Source: Mesobacillus selenatarsenatis SF-1 (GTDB lineage Bacteria; Bacillota; Bacilli; Bacillales; Cytobacillaceae). From it: a DNA stretch of 64,000 nucleotides. A program made the translations under genes and the position numbers. The notes under the pieces were generated by a model that saw only the letters and a program-made list of their open reading frames with translations, did not search any database and had not been told where the DNA came from. Location of the stretch: assembly GCF_000813125.1 (NCBI RefSeq), contig NZ_BASE01000113.1, forward strand, positions 37,623 to 101,622. The letters run 5' to 3'. Shown piece after piece: positions 8,786-16,859 of the stretch (position 1 is its first letter; every line of letters begins with the position of its first letter).

Positions 8786-10288
8786 ATGTCGGCAAAGGTT
8801 GTAAGTGTTGGTTTGAAGGGTCTTGAGGGATACCGTATTGAGGTTGAGGTGCAGGTGAAGGAAGGTTTTGAGTCGATTGTGATTGTTGGGCTGCCTGATG
8901 CTGATGCTTCTGTGAAGGAGTCTAAGGAGCGGGTTTCTGCAGCCTTGCATACTTTGGGATTCCCGCTGGTTGAGAAGAAGGTGATTATCAACCTGTCACC
9001 GGCTGAGCAGAGGAAGAACGGACCTTTGTTTGATCTTGCGATTGCTCTTGGCATTCTTAAAAGCGGGGGATTCATACAGGATGAAATCCCGATGGATGCG
9101 GGTTTTATCTGCGCCTTGTCGTTGGATGGGACGATTCATCCGGTTGAGGGTATGATTGCTGCTATATTGGCGGCTAAGAAGCTGAATTTAAAAAGGCTGG
9201 TACTTCCTTTTGATCCTACCATTCCAAGGATTGAAATCGATCATTTGGAACTTGTATATGTTGAAACCTTACAGGATGTGATGAATTTGCTGGCTGGTCA
9301 GCAAATGTTGCCTTTGCTGCAGGATGTGGATGTGGTAGAGGAGCCAAAGATTACCGACAGAGACTTCAGCCAGGTCATTGGCCATGAATTTGCGAAAAGG
9401 TCACTTGAGATAGCAGCGAGCGGAGGCCATTATGTTTTGATGGATGGGCCGCCAGGTTGTGGAAAGAGCCTCTTGGCAGAGACATTCCCATCAATCCTTC
9501 CGTCGCTTTCGGAAGAGGCGCAGCTAGAAAAAATCAGTCTATATCAATTGGCAGGTGCACCGTTCTCCTCGCTGACTCTTCCCCCATACCGCCATCCACA
9601 CCATTCCGCATCTGCTGTCTCGATCATAGGAGGCGGCACGAACCCCAAACCTGGTGAAGTATCCCTTGCCCATCGCGGTGTTCTTTTCCTTGATGAATTA
9701 GGCGAGTTTTCCAAAAAAACATTGGATATGCTCCGTCAGCCTTTGGAGAGTGAAAAGGTGACTATCAGCCGAATCCACTCTACTGTGACTTATCCGGCTA
9801 AATTTATTTTCATCGCAGCCATGAACCCCTGCCCATGTGGATATTTAGGGTCAGACAGTCATTACTGCACTTGTTCGGAAAAACAAATTAAGTCATACAA
9901 GAACAGAGTATCGGGGCCTATTTTAGACCGAATCGATATTCTCCTTTCCTTAAAGGCTGTCAATCTTAAAGGGCACGATTTTAACAGAAATGAATCATCA
10001 GAAACTGTTAGAAAAAGAGTCATGGCTGCCAGGGAAAGGCAATATGAACGATATGGTAAAGAAATCTGTAATAGCAGCGTTCCGTATGAGCACCTTATTG
10101 GCAACAGTCCGCTCACGAGCTCGCAGCAGAGTCGATTGCAGGACTTGTCCATAAAGTTTGGTCTCAGCAACAGGTTTCAGATCAAGCTCATCCGTCTGGC
10201 GAGAACGATTTCTGACATGAGAAGTCAGCGGTTTATTTCTGATGAGGCAATCGAAGAAGCGCTAACGCTGCGCAAAATAGGAAAGTGA
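8786..10288 (+). CDS. comM: YifB/ComM-family Mg-chelatase-like AAA ATPase
   Basis: 500 aa, the usual family length. The N-terminal ChlI-like domain (residues about 1-170) begins SAKVVSVGLKGLEGYRIEVE and includes SIVIVGLPDADASVKES. The AAA core has Walker A GPPGCGKSLLAETFPS and Walker B LFLDELGEF. The cysteine-rich NPCPCGYLGSDSHYCTC and a C-terminal Mg-chelatase helical lid follow. In Gram-negatives ComM is a hexameric helicase that drives branch migration in natural transformation. In Bacillaceae the role is assumed by homology. ATG 8786 lies seven bases after GGAGG; the frame also offers TTG 8780. The transposase gene follows after ten bases. Confidence 0.9.
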   Translation: MSAKVVSVGLKGLEGYRIEVEVQVKEGFESIVIVGLPDADASVKESKERVSAALHTLGFPLVEKKVIINLSPAEQRKNGPLFDLAIALGILKSGGFIQDEIPMDAGFICALSLDGTIHPVEGMIAAILAAKKLNLKRLVLPFDPTIPRIEIDHLELVYVETLQDVMNLLAGQQMLPLLQDVDVVEEPKITDRDFSQVIGHEFAKRSLEIAASGGHYVLMDGPPGCGKSLLAETFPSILPSLSEEAQLEKISLYQLAGAPFSSLTLPPYRHPHHSASAVSIIGGGTNPKPGEVSLAHRGVLFLDELGEFSKKTLDMLRQPLESEKVTISRIHSTVTYPAKFIFIAAMNPCPCGYLGSDSHYCTCSEKQIKSYKNRVSGPILDRIDILLSLKAVNLKGHDFNRNESSETVRKRVMAARERQYERYGKEICNSSVPYEHLIGNSPLTSSQQSRLQDLSIKFGLSNRFQIKLIRLARTISDMRSQRFISDEAIEEALTLRKIGK

Positions 10289-10298
10289 GGTGGTCACT

Positions 10299-11081
10299 TT
10301 GCCTCGAGAAGCGAGAAGGAAAAGTGCAAGCGAGGTCTATCATGTGATGCTGCGGGGAGCGAACCGGCAGGAAATTTTCCATGATGACGAAGACAATATG
10401 AAATTCCTTGATATTTTGAAAAAGTATAAAAGGATCTCGAAATTTGCCCTGTATGCCTGGTGCCTGATGAGCAATCACGTCCACCTGCTTTTAAAAGAAG
10501 GCGAAGAAGGTCTCGACACAACCATGAAGCGTATCGGGGTGAGTTACGCTTCATTTTACAATTGGAAATATCGCACGACGGGTCATCTTTTCCAGGACCG
10601 GTTCAAAAGCGAAAATGTTGAAACTGATCAGTATTTTCTTACCGTCGTTCGGTATATTCATCAGAATCCTGTGAAAGCAGGGATCAGTCCCAGGGTCGAA
10701 GAATGGAAATGGAGCAGCTGCGCTGGGTACTATGACCAGGTATATTACCCAGGAGGAATGCTTGATCGTAATAAGGTGTTCAAGATGTTTGGTGAAGGCC
10801 GTTCCATTGCGAAAGATCAATTCAAAGAATTCAACGAGCGAACAAATAACGACGAATGCCTCGAAGACATCTATAAAAAAAGAAAACTGACAGACGAGCA
10901 GGCAAGGGAGGAAATCAAGCGGTTGCTCGGAGAGGTGGAGATTGCCCAGGTGAAGAGCCTGCCAGGGTGGCAAAGGGACCACCAACTAATCAAAATCAAA
11001 ACAATCGAAGGCCTCACCCTTCGGCAAGCTGCCAGGATATTAGGGGTATCAGTTAGTCTGGTTTATAGGGCGGGGATTTGA
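10299..11081 (+). CDS. REP-associated tyrosine transposase (RAYT, Y1/IS200-like)
   Basis: 260 aa. The HUH motif is HVH at residues 60-62 in WCLMSNHVHLLLKEG, and the catalytic Tyr is one of those in SYASFYNWKY (83-91), followed by the family block TGHLFQDRFKSENVE and VVRYIHQNPVKAGI. The C-terminal quarter has a helix-turn-helix-like ITLRQ/LTLRQAARILGVS. RAYTs are single-copy Y1 transposases that act on REP hairpins. TTG 10299 is preferred to GTG 10290 because GAGGTGG lies seven bases before it and MPREARRKS is a usual N-terminus. A truncated second copy and REP-like hairpins follow, as in a REPtron. Confidence 0.85.
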   Translation: MPREARRKSASEVYHVMLRGANRQEIFHDDEDNMKFLDILKKYKRISKFALYAWCLMSNHVHLLLKEGEEGLDTTMKRIGVSYASFYNWKYRTTGHLFQDRFKSENVETDQYFLTVVRYIHQNPVKAGISPRVEEWKWSSCAGYYDQVYYPGGMLDRNKVFKMFGEGRSIAKDQFKEFNERTNNDECLEDIYKKRKLTDEQAREEIKRLLGEVEIAQVKSLPGWQRDHQLIKIKTIEGLTLRQAARILGVSVSLVYRAGI

Positions 11082-11151
11082 AGGGAAGAGACAAGGACAA
11101 GACAGGGGAATGGCTTTTCATTTCGTTAAAAGTAAAAAAATGTAATTGTGT

Positions 11152-11178
11152 GAAACGACAGAACCGTCCCTGTGTTTC
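11152..11178. repeat. REP-like hairpin between the RAYT copies
   Basis: GAAAC and GTTTC arms surround the core GAACCGTCCC. With one bulge the stem extends outward to TGTG at the left and CACA at the right. The core is in the opposite orientation to the copy at 7637. The right arm abuts the first base of homology of the truncated RAYT copy. Confidence 0.75.
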
Positions 11179-11179
11179 C

Positions 11180-11686
11180 ACAGGACATCTATTCCAGGAC
11201 CGGTTCAAAAGTGAAAATGTCGAAACCGAGGAATACTTTCTCACCGTTGTTCGGTATATCCACCAGAATCCCGTCAAGGCAGGTATCTGTTCACTGTTGG
11301 AAGACTGGGAATGGAGCAGCTGTGCGGGATATTATGGCGAGAAGTATTTTCCAGGAGGGTTGTTGGATCGAAATATAGTGTTGAATATGTTTGGAGAAAA
11401 TCGTCCATCCGCTGTAGAACGTTTCAAAGAATTCAATGAGCGATCCAATCATGATGAATGCCTTGAAGATACCTATCGTAGACGGAAATTGACAGATGAA
11501 CAGGCACGGCAAGAAATCAAACAGCTGCTCGGCGGCATGGGCATTGCCCAGGTAAAAAGCCTGCCCGGATGGCAGAGGGATCACTATCTCATGCAAGTCA
11601 AAACTATTGAAGGCATCACCCTCCGACAGGCAGCCAGGATTTTGGGCGTATCCAAGGATCTAGTGCATAGAGCATGTGGAGTATAG
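11180..11686 (+). pseudogene. Truncated second RAYT copy (C-terminal part)
   Basis: From TGHLFQDRFKSENVETEEY to VHRACGV the frame is closely similar to residues of the intact RAYT at 10299, but the first 95 or so residues, with the HUH motif and the Tyr, are missing. The open frame begins earlier (11078), yet that part is unrelated and encodes a REP-like hairpin in place of protein. It cannot be an active transposase. The remaining C-terminal domain could in principle still bind DNA. The copies differ at many third codon positions, so the duplication is not recent. Confidence 0.8.
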
Positions 11687-11770
11687 GGAAGGTTCTAGTT
11701 TTAACAGGAAAGTAAAAACTAACTTAACATTTGGACCACAAGAACAGTTCTATGTCTTTCATTCCTCTTT

Positions 11771-11797
11771 GAGACATTAGAACCGTCCCTGCGTCTC
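11771..11797. repeat. REP-like hairpin (GAGAC/GTCTC arms) downstream of the RAYT copy
   Basis: GAGAC and GTCTC enclose ATTAGAACCGTCCCTGC. A degenerate mate (CACAAGAACAGTTCTATGTC) lies 35 bases upstream at 11737-11756, which suggests a paired arrangement like a BIME. Confidence 0.7.
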
Positions 11798-11936
11798 TTT
11801 GGTTCCATTTAAACTGCCAAACTCGCTCTTTTTAATATTGAGTCACAGACAACTAGAAAAGAAAAACTTAAGAAGTCTAGATAAAATTCGACAAAAATAT
11901 TAAAATAGTCCTAAGAATAATCGTGGGGGCTATGTC

Positions 11937-12464
11937 TTGAGAACTATAAGCTTTGAAGAAAATATGAAGTCACTTATGATGAAATACTCAACTATTTTTG
12001 GCTTGAACAGTACGGGTTTGTATGAAGTTTATTTGAGTACATTTTTAAATCGTCCGCTAAAGGAAATTATCCCGAAATCCTTTCTTAAACTATGTGCTCA
12101 TATAACAGATAATAGAAATGAATTTTTACGAATACATGATTTAGTTGTATTCTTTAATGAGGAAAAATTTGATGGATGGCTGGTTGGCAATACCAAGCAC
12201 CCAAACAGTTTCGACCTTATTTTGTATGTACCGGAGGAGTACTGGCCAGATTTCAGATATGACCGGGAAGAAATCATGGATTATCTATTTTTAAAAGGAT
12301 ATATTGAGATGGATGGTCCAACATCGATAAATGCCATTGAGATGCCCTTGGAATTCGAAGTTTTTGATTTGCCTTTAAAGGATATTCACCAGTTTATTGT
12401 GGCAGAAGAATTTTACTTTCTTGCTGAAGAACTGGCAAGAACCTTAAAGGATAAAACAGTTTGA
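11937..12464 (+). CDS. Hypothetical protein
   Basis: 175 aa, not recognised. It is soluble and acidic with several aromatic blocks: FFNEEKFDGWLVGN, LYVPEEYWPDFRYDREEI, and a C-terminal helix EEFYFLAEELARTL. No signal peptide or membrane segment is visible. The frame starts at TTG 11937 behind GGGGG. A shorter start at ATG 11964 is possible. A bidirectional terminator directly follows, so it is a single-gene unit facing the XRE gene. Confidence 0.6.
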   Translation: MRTISFEENMKSLMMKYSTIFGLNSTGLYEVYLSTFLNRPLKEIIPKSFLKLCAHITDNRNEFLRIHDLVVFFNEEKFDGWLVGNTKHPNSFDLILYVPEEYWPDFRYDREEIMDYLFLKGYIEMDGPTSINAIEMPLEFEVFDLPLKDIHQFIVAEEFYFLAEELARTLKDKTV

Positions 12465-12466
12465 AT

Positions 12467-12500
12467 AAAAAAAGGAAAACAAATTCGTTTTCCTTTTTTT
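12467..12500. terminator. Bidirectional intrinsic terminator
   Basis: Seven A, GGAAAAC, a six-base loop AAATTC, GTTTTCC and seven T form a symmetric hairpin. It ends both the hypothetical gene on the plus strand and the XRE gene on the minus strand. Confidence 0.85.
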
Positions 12501-12885
12501 AGCTTAAAAGTACTTTAATTATATCGATTATCTTTCTTTTTTCCTTACTGTTTAGTTCTTTGTCTTCAAAGGTTACTTGTTTTGACCCCTGCAATATTTC
12601 TTTAAGGTTCACCTTATTCGAAGTCTCCTCATGCTCTATCATAAACCCGCCTAAGGATAGCAATTCTGAATATGGATAATCATATCCTTCTGATAATCTT
12701 TTTAAAATTTCCGGGGTAGCCTGAATGGGTCTTTGGTTTCTTGGATCAATGCCCTTTTCCAATAAATTTAAATAATTATGGGAGATCCCCACCAGATCTG
12801 AAGCCTTGCGCAGGGATAATTTAAGTTTGTTCGTTCTGATATCATAAAGGACTTCCCCCAATGTTCTCGAGCCTGCCTCATTCAT
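12499..12885 (-). CDS. XRE-family transcriptional regulator
   Basis: About 128 aa. An N-terminal HTH domain is visible: TLGEVLYDIRTNKLKLSLRK, then ASDLVGISHNYLNLLEKG. A linker with PYSELLSLGGFMIEHEE and a C-terminal basic helix KEKRKIIDIIKVLL follow. The N-terminal pattern resembles SinR-like and phage repressors. ATG 12885 is chosen; GTG 12894 is also in frame. It is divergent from the lipoprotein gene. The palindrome at 12911-12920 and the direct repeats at 13004-13032 lie between them and could be its operators. Confidence 0.8.
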   Translation of the reverse strand: MNEAGSRTLGEVLYDIRTNKLKLSLRKASDLVGISHNYLNLLEKGIDPRNQRPIQATPEILKRLSEGYDYPYSELLSLGGFMIEHEETSNKVNLKEILQGSKQVTFEDKELNSKEKRKIIDIIKVLLS

Positions 12886-12910
12886 TCCCTTCACTTCCTA
12901 TAAAAAATTC

Positions 12911-13032
12911 CTAACGTTAGTATAATGTAATCTTTCTGCTTTGTAAAACTGTGATTACAAAACGTTTATTTTCCTTTGTAAAAATAAGATTGACAACGCG
13001 TATTCAATATATTACAGTAATCAATATATTAC
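12911..13032. promoter_or_regulatory. Divergent control region: palindrome, sigma-A promoter and direct repeats
   Basis: CTAACGTTAG at 12911-12920 is a perfect 10-bp palindrome in front of the XRE gene. For the lipoprotein gene, TTGACA at 12990-12995 and TACAGT at 13013-13018 are spaced 17 bases. TCAATATATTAC occurs twice (13004-13015 and 13021-13032), 17 bases apart, overlapping and following the -10 box. This is a likely operator. Confidence 0.6.
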
Positions 13033-13054
13033 ATAAAATGATAAGGAGAATATC

Positions 13055-13924
13055 ATGAAAAGAAAATCATTGTATTTGATGTACTTCCTTCTGGCTTCTG
13101 TCCTGCTCGTAACTGCCTGCTCCAGTGGTGAACAACAAAGTTCTGAAGCCAACGCAGCCGATGTGTCTGAAAGTAAAGAACCTGGAGGAAATCAAAGTAA
13201 AGAAAATGAAAAACCTCAAAACGAAGAACTGACAAATGAGGATATAGAGAAAGCCTTCGAACACTATTTCAATGCGAATAAAGAAGGAAATTGGGATTGG
13301 GTGTATACCTCATCTTCAGAGAAGCTGCGGAATTTGTTAGGGCAAACCAAAGAAGAATTCATTAAACAACAGGAAGAAATAATTTTCATAAATAATGTAA
13401 CTTTTAATGATTATCTAATTAAGAATGTAGAGAATATTGACAGCTCAATCAAAAAAGTTGTTTTAATCGTCAAAGGCGATAATAATAATGGGCCATTTAC
13501 AAACGAATCTATTATTTATTATGTAAATGAAGATAATAAATGGAAATTTGACACGATTGGCATCCTGGAAGTAAAGCCCTATGATTTTTATGTAGAGAAT
13601 GAGGGTTATTATAAATTCGAAAATATGAAACAAGTAAAAACCGTGAAAGGCATGGCTTTCATGGCCGATATCACGAACCTTAGCGCTGATCGATTCCAGG
13701 TTGGCTGGAGCATGAACGGAAGTGCGACCTTTAAATCAGCAGATTCGGAAAAGGAAGTTCCGCTTGCTTTCAGGATTGAACCTGGCCAGGTATCGAAAAA
13801 TTATATCATTCAATCTGATTTGGAAGGTGGGGATCTCCAATCAATCACCTTCCATGATGTATTCTTTGGATTGGGAAGTCCAACAGAATTTTCAATTGAT
13901 CTGACAGGGGAGAATGTGGAATAG
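13055..13924 (+). CDS. Lipoprotein of unknown function
   Basis: 289 aa. A signal peptide ends in the lipobox LLVTAC, so the Cys would be lipidated and the protein anchored outside the membrane. A low-complexity acidic linker (EANAADVSESKEPGG) follows. The middle region, IEKAFEHYFNANKEGNWDWV, looks like an NTF2-like or DUF4878-type fold, and the C-terminal part, VKTVKGMAFMADITNLSADR, is beta-rich. AAGGAG precedes ATG. No ligand can be assigned. It is divergent from the XRE gene and preceded by a good promoter. Confidence 0.75.
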   Translation: MKRKSLYLMYFLLASVLLVTACSSGEQQSSEANAADVSESKEPGGNQSKENEKPQNEELTNEDIEKAFEHYFNANKEGNWDWVYTSSSEKLRNLLGQTKEEFIKQQEEIIFINNVTFNDYLIKNVENIDSSIKKVVLIVKGDNNNGPFTNESIIYYVNEDNKWKFDTIGILEVKPYDFYVENEGYYKFENMKQVKTVKGMAFMADITNLSADRFQVGWSMNGSATFKSADSEKEVPLAFRIEPGQVSKNYIIQSDLEGGDLQSITFHDVFFGLGSPTEFSIDLTGENVE

Positions 13925-14072
13925 AGGAAGGCGGGGTAAATGCTTTTCTCCGCTTTAATGGAAGTGGGGGCTGCGCATGTCCTTCGGAAGCAGCATAAGA
14001 CTTTCCCGACAGGCACCCAGGAGACTCTGCGGAAACCCTTTAAAAGAAAAATGATAATTAGGAAGGAAAAAC

Positions 14073-14705
14073 ATGAAAAAGAGCCTTTTATTACTCATAC
14101 CGATTATAATAATAGGCGTAAGCCTGGTACTGTTTAGGAATGAAGAGCAAAATGAGTTGATTAAAAAGGAAGACCAATCTGTTAAAGCTGAAGTGATACC
14201 GGTTCATGAGGAACCTGTTACAGAAGCGGTAACGGAGGCTGAAAAAGTGGCTGTTACAATCCCTTCAGAGAATATTGAGAAAGAAGAGCAGAAAAAGATC
14301 GATGTTCAAAAACAGGAAAGCCCGCAGGCTATATCTATTGAACAAAGGCACCAGGAGATTTTGAAACAAGGAAATATTTATAAAATAAGGAATATGGAAG
14401 ACCTTAATATGTTGGCAGCGAATACAAAGTATTTAACCATGACTTTCTATGATAATTCCTGTTTTGCAAATACACAGCCATCTTACAACATGATTCAGAA
14501 TCAGCCAGAAATGAAAAAACGTGTTCCAGACATGATATTTGTTAATATTCCAATAGAACAATTTCCAGACTTAGCAAAAAAATTCCAAGTGAACACAACC
14601 CCATATACCATCCTGATAGATCAAGGACAGCCTGTCGCAGGTTCCCCAGGATATTATGATTCAGAAGGGTTAGAAAAATTCATGCGTGAATTCCTCCCAC
14701 TGTAG
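14073..14705 (+). CDS. Membrane-anchored thioredoxin-fold protein without CXXC
   Basis: 210 aa. An N-terminal hydrophobic segment (KKSLLLLIPIIIIGVSLVLF) anchors it outside the cell, followed by a charged linker rich in Glu and Lys. From about residue 110 a thioredoxin-like domain is visible: KYLTMTFYDNSCFANTQPS, MIFVNIPIEQFPDLAKKFQV, then the cis-Pro loop TTPYTILIDQGQPV. Where thioredoxins carry Cys-x-x-Cys, only one Cys is present (DNSCFANT), so disulfide exchange by the usual mechanism is unlikely. The stop codon runs straight into a REP-like half-site. Confidence 0.7.
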   Translation: MKKSLLLLIPIIIIGVSLVLFRNEEQNELIKKEDQSVKAEVIPVHEEPVTEAVTEAEKVAVTIPSENIEKEEQKKIDVQKQESPQAISIEQRHQEILKQGNIYKIRNMEDLNMLAANTKYLTMTFYDNSCFANTQPSYNMIQNQPEMKKRVPDMIFVNIPIEQFPDLAKKFQVNTTPYTILIDQGQPVAGSPGYYDSEGLEKFMREFLPL

Positions 14706-14798
14706 AAGCATGGGGACGTGAACTGCACCCTAATTGTTAGACACACCTAACAATTGGAGGTGTAGTTTTTTTATGCGAAAGTATCTTTTAGAAATGAA
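14705..14798. mobile_element. REP half-site fused to an IS-end-like inverted repeat
   Basis: GAAGCATGGGGACGT at 14705-14719 matches the left half of the 16-20 kb REP family. It is followed directly by ACTGCACCC and the inverted repeat AATTGTTAG (14732-14740) / CTAACAATT (14747-14755). The order TGCACCC, AATTGTTAGAC, GGAGGTG and then an ATG recalls the left end of IS3/IS150-group elements. No transposase frame survives. A related inverted repeat is at 25762. Confidence 0.45.
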
Positions 14799-14826
14799 AT
14801 CCCAATAGGATTCAACCTATTGGGAT
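14799..14826. repeat. ATCCCAATAGG inverted repeat, copy 1
   Basis: ATCCCAATAGG, a six-base loop, and CCTATTGGGAT. The same hairpin with slightly longer arms recurs at 16667, on the other side of the cell-wall-binding gene. The two share the preceding TAGAAAT-TGAAATCCC context. Confidence 0.7.
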
Positions 14827-14955
14827 AATGAGCTCGAGTAGTTTTTTTACTTTTTCATGAAAAGGTCCAAAACTTATCCAGTGCACCTCAAGCTTTTCAT
14901 GCTTAAAACGAAGGTTCCCACGATCTTGATTTTACACAAAAGATAAAGTTTTAAT

Positions 14956-16350
14956 TTAGTTTAAAATAAAATCTGGATGGTTATTGATCGTACCCGTATA
15001 TACGGTCGTACCATTTCGAGTTGTTTTCTGTAAGTATGCTATATCCCAAAAAACGCTTTGCATTTTCATGGTAGCATTATCTATATGAGTTAGTTTGCCA
15101 TCAGTTCTTATTTCCCTTTTTCTGCTTGCATTTATTTGAGCATCAATTCCAACTCCAAAATCACCTTTTTCCAAGGTCCCTTCAAGAGTAATAAAAACTT
15201 CATGTCTTATTAATTTATCATCTAATTCATAATAGCTCTTTGCTACTCCATTTCCTTTGACTCCGATAGTCTTGATCCCTCTGCCCTCTAGAGTTGGTTT
15301 ATCTTTGGCAAACTTCGGATCAAAAACCATAGTCAAATTTCCAAGGTCTTTATGAAAATAGGTTAGCTCCGTTCTAGCATCAAACGGAATGTCTAACACT
15401 GTATAACGGCCGACCGCCTTATTTGGTAAGGCCGCTTCTCCTCCAAACACATATAAACTATCCATTTTTTTCATATAATTTAGTACAGCGTTATTACTAT
15501 TAACAGGATGAGTTAATATGATAGGCATAGATTGTCTTAATGCTAGTCCACTTCCACTAAGTGCATCTGGAAAATTGGTCCCACTTGCAATTCCTGTTTT
15601 TTTCGCTCCAGGGAAGTAGGTATTTGCTATTGCTAAAGATGTTTCATAACGACTGCTGCCCGCTATCCTCTCCACAACAATATCTCTGTTTTCTAAATAC
15701 TTTTGTGCTTGATTTGGTACGGCAGCTTCACCACCAATAATGGTTACTTTTGAAGTAGAATGTGCTTCTATGTAGTCTTTTATTTCTTGATTCAAATCAT
15801 TTGAATCTGTATTTAATAGAATGGGAATAAATTGTAGAGCTGCATATGGTACGATTGATAATGCATCCGCGAAGTTATTACCACTCACTATAATGATTTC
15901 AGATGGATTTGTGTTTACACGATCAGCGATTTTTATCGAAGTATCAACTCGATTAACCCCACCGATACGTTCTACACTAAAATGTTTTTTTAGTACATTT
16001 TCTGCATTTTTTGAAACAGCCATCTCTCCACCAAGGATGAGGACTTTTCCGTTACTCTTCAACACCCGTTCAGCTTCAGTAATAACCATACTTACTTTAC
16101 TATCATCTACTAAAATAACATTTCCATTTAAAGTATTGCTCAATACTCCTCCCGCTAATGAATCAGGAAAGTTATTCCCGCTTGAAACAATTACATAATC
16201 CAGTCTATTAGCTGGTATACGTTTTGAAAACTCCAAGCTCGTTTCATAACGATTGTCCCCAGCAATACGATCCAATTCCTGAGCAGATGCATCTGCTGGG
16301 AATATTGACATTGCTAATAATGCTAATAATAAGAAAAATATCCTGTTCAA
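14956..16350 (-). CDS. Secreted cell-wall-binding repeat 2 (CWB2) protein
   Basis: 464 aa. A signal peptide ending near PADASA is followed by three CW_binding_2 units at residues about 25-120, 121-220 and 221-310. Each begins with R-I-x-G-x-x-R-x-x-T/S-S, for example LDRIAGDNRYETSLEFSKRI, and ends in ILGGEMAVS, IIGGEAAVP or VFGGEAALP. These units anchor proteins to anionic cell-wall polymers. The C-terminal domain (320-464) is beta-rich and unrecognised, and would be the functional part. The start is TTG 16350, eight bases after GAGGGGG. The gene stands alone, bracketed by two copies of the same hairpin. Confidence 0.85.
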   Translation of the reverse strand: MNRIFFLLLALLAMSIFPADASAQELDRIAGDNRYETSLEFSKRIPANRLDYVIVSSGNNFPDSLAGGVLSNTLNGNVILVDDSKVSMVITEAERVLKSNGKVLILGGEMAVSKNAENVLKKHFSVERIGGVNRVDTSIKIADRVNTNPSEIIIVSGNNFADALSIVPYAALQFIPILLNTDSNDLNQEIKDYIEAHSTSKVTIIGGEAAVPNQAQKYLENRDIVVERIAGSSRYETSLAIANTYFPGAKKTGIASGTNFPDALSGSGLALRQSMPIILTHPVNSNNAVLNYMKKMDSLYVFGGEAALPNKAVGRYTVLDIPFDARTELTYFHKDLGNLTMVFDPKFAKDKPTLEGRGIKTIGVKGNGVAKSYYELDDKLIRHEVFITLEGTLEKGDFGVGIDAQINASRKREIRTDGKLTHIDNATMKMQSVFWDIAYLQKTTRNGTTVYTGTINNHPDFILN

Positions 16351-16410
16351 ATTTGTTCCCCCTCACTGCTATGGTAAATTATTCATTCTATTAATAGGAT
16401 AACAGATTGA

Positions 16411-16437
16411 GAAGCGTAGGGACGTACCTTTTGCTTC
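16411..16437. repeat. 27-bp REP-like hairpin, GAAGC/GCTTC type, copy 1
   Basis: GAAGC and GCTTC arms around GTAGGGACGTACCTTTT. Near-identical copies are at 18006, 19862 and 20042. A second, left-truncated head (GGGCGTACCCTTTGCTTC) follows at about 16453-16471. Confidence 0.8.
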
Positions 16438-16473
16438 TTTCGCGTTGCGAAAGATATATGAGGGCGTACCCTT

Positions 16474-16660
16474 TGCTTCTTTTTGATTTTTCATAGGCGG
16501 GAAGGTTTCTCAAGTCATGAGAAAAAGTTTTATATAAAGTATGAGTCCCAGAAGTTAGTTTCTGGGAGGGACTGGGTTGAATATACATTGGGGGAGAGGC
16601 ACAAGGATTCACTTCCATTTAGAAAAACTTACCCAGAATAAAAAGTGGCTACTCCTAGAA
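16474..16660. repeat. Tail repeat, copy 1
   Basis: About 185 bases are recognisably similar to 20068-20246 and, in the first part, to 18033-18120. Shared landmarks are a T-rich start, AAGTATTAGTC/AAGTATGAGTC, and CAGAATAAAAAGT. Read on the minus strand, its end (16619-16660) encodes GVATFYSG-stop, the C-terminus of the small protein at 20219. Confidence 0.6.
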
Positions 16661-16666
16661 ATATGA

Positions 16667-16729
16667 AATCCCAATAGGGCGCACCCTATTGGGATTATTA
16701 GTTTGGATGAAACAACGTCCCGATGTTTC
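16667..16729. repeat. ATCCCAATAGG inverted repeat copy 2 and a GAAACA-type REP hairpin
   Basis: AATCCCAATAGGG (16667-16679) and its complement (16684-16696) flank CGCA. A further REP-like hairpin, GAAACA and TGTTTC around ACGTCCCGA, follows at 16709-16729. Confidence 0.65.
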
Positions 16730-16812
16730 TACGATTATGCTTAGAATCGCTATGATGACAGGCTACAAACTAATAATATGAATGATATAATAGTAAAATA
16801 GTTATATTATGG

Positions 16813-16835
16813 GGCTGCATAGATATTATGCAGCC
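16813..16835 (+). promoter_or_regulatory. Leader hairpin before the M20 peptidase gene
   Basis: GGCTGCATA and TATGCAGCC form a 9-bp stem 25 bases before the start codon region, followed by TTATTATT. It could be a weak attenuator or a 5'-end stabiliser. Confidence 0.4.
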
Positions 16836-16859
16836 TTATTATTAATATAGGAAAGCAGA

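Noticed and set aside
8660..9075. Minus-strand open frames over the start of the ComM-like gene
   Set aside because: They are antisense shadows of a well-conserved ATPase gene and have no ribosome binding sites.
16391..16618. 75-codon open frame upstream of the M20 gene
   Set aside because: It is formed almost entirely by the repeat hairpin and its tail and resembles no protein.
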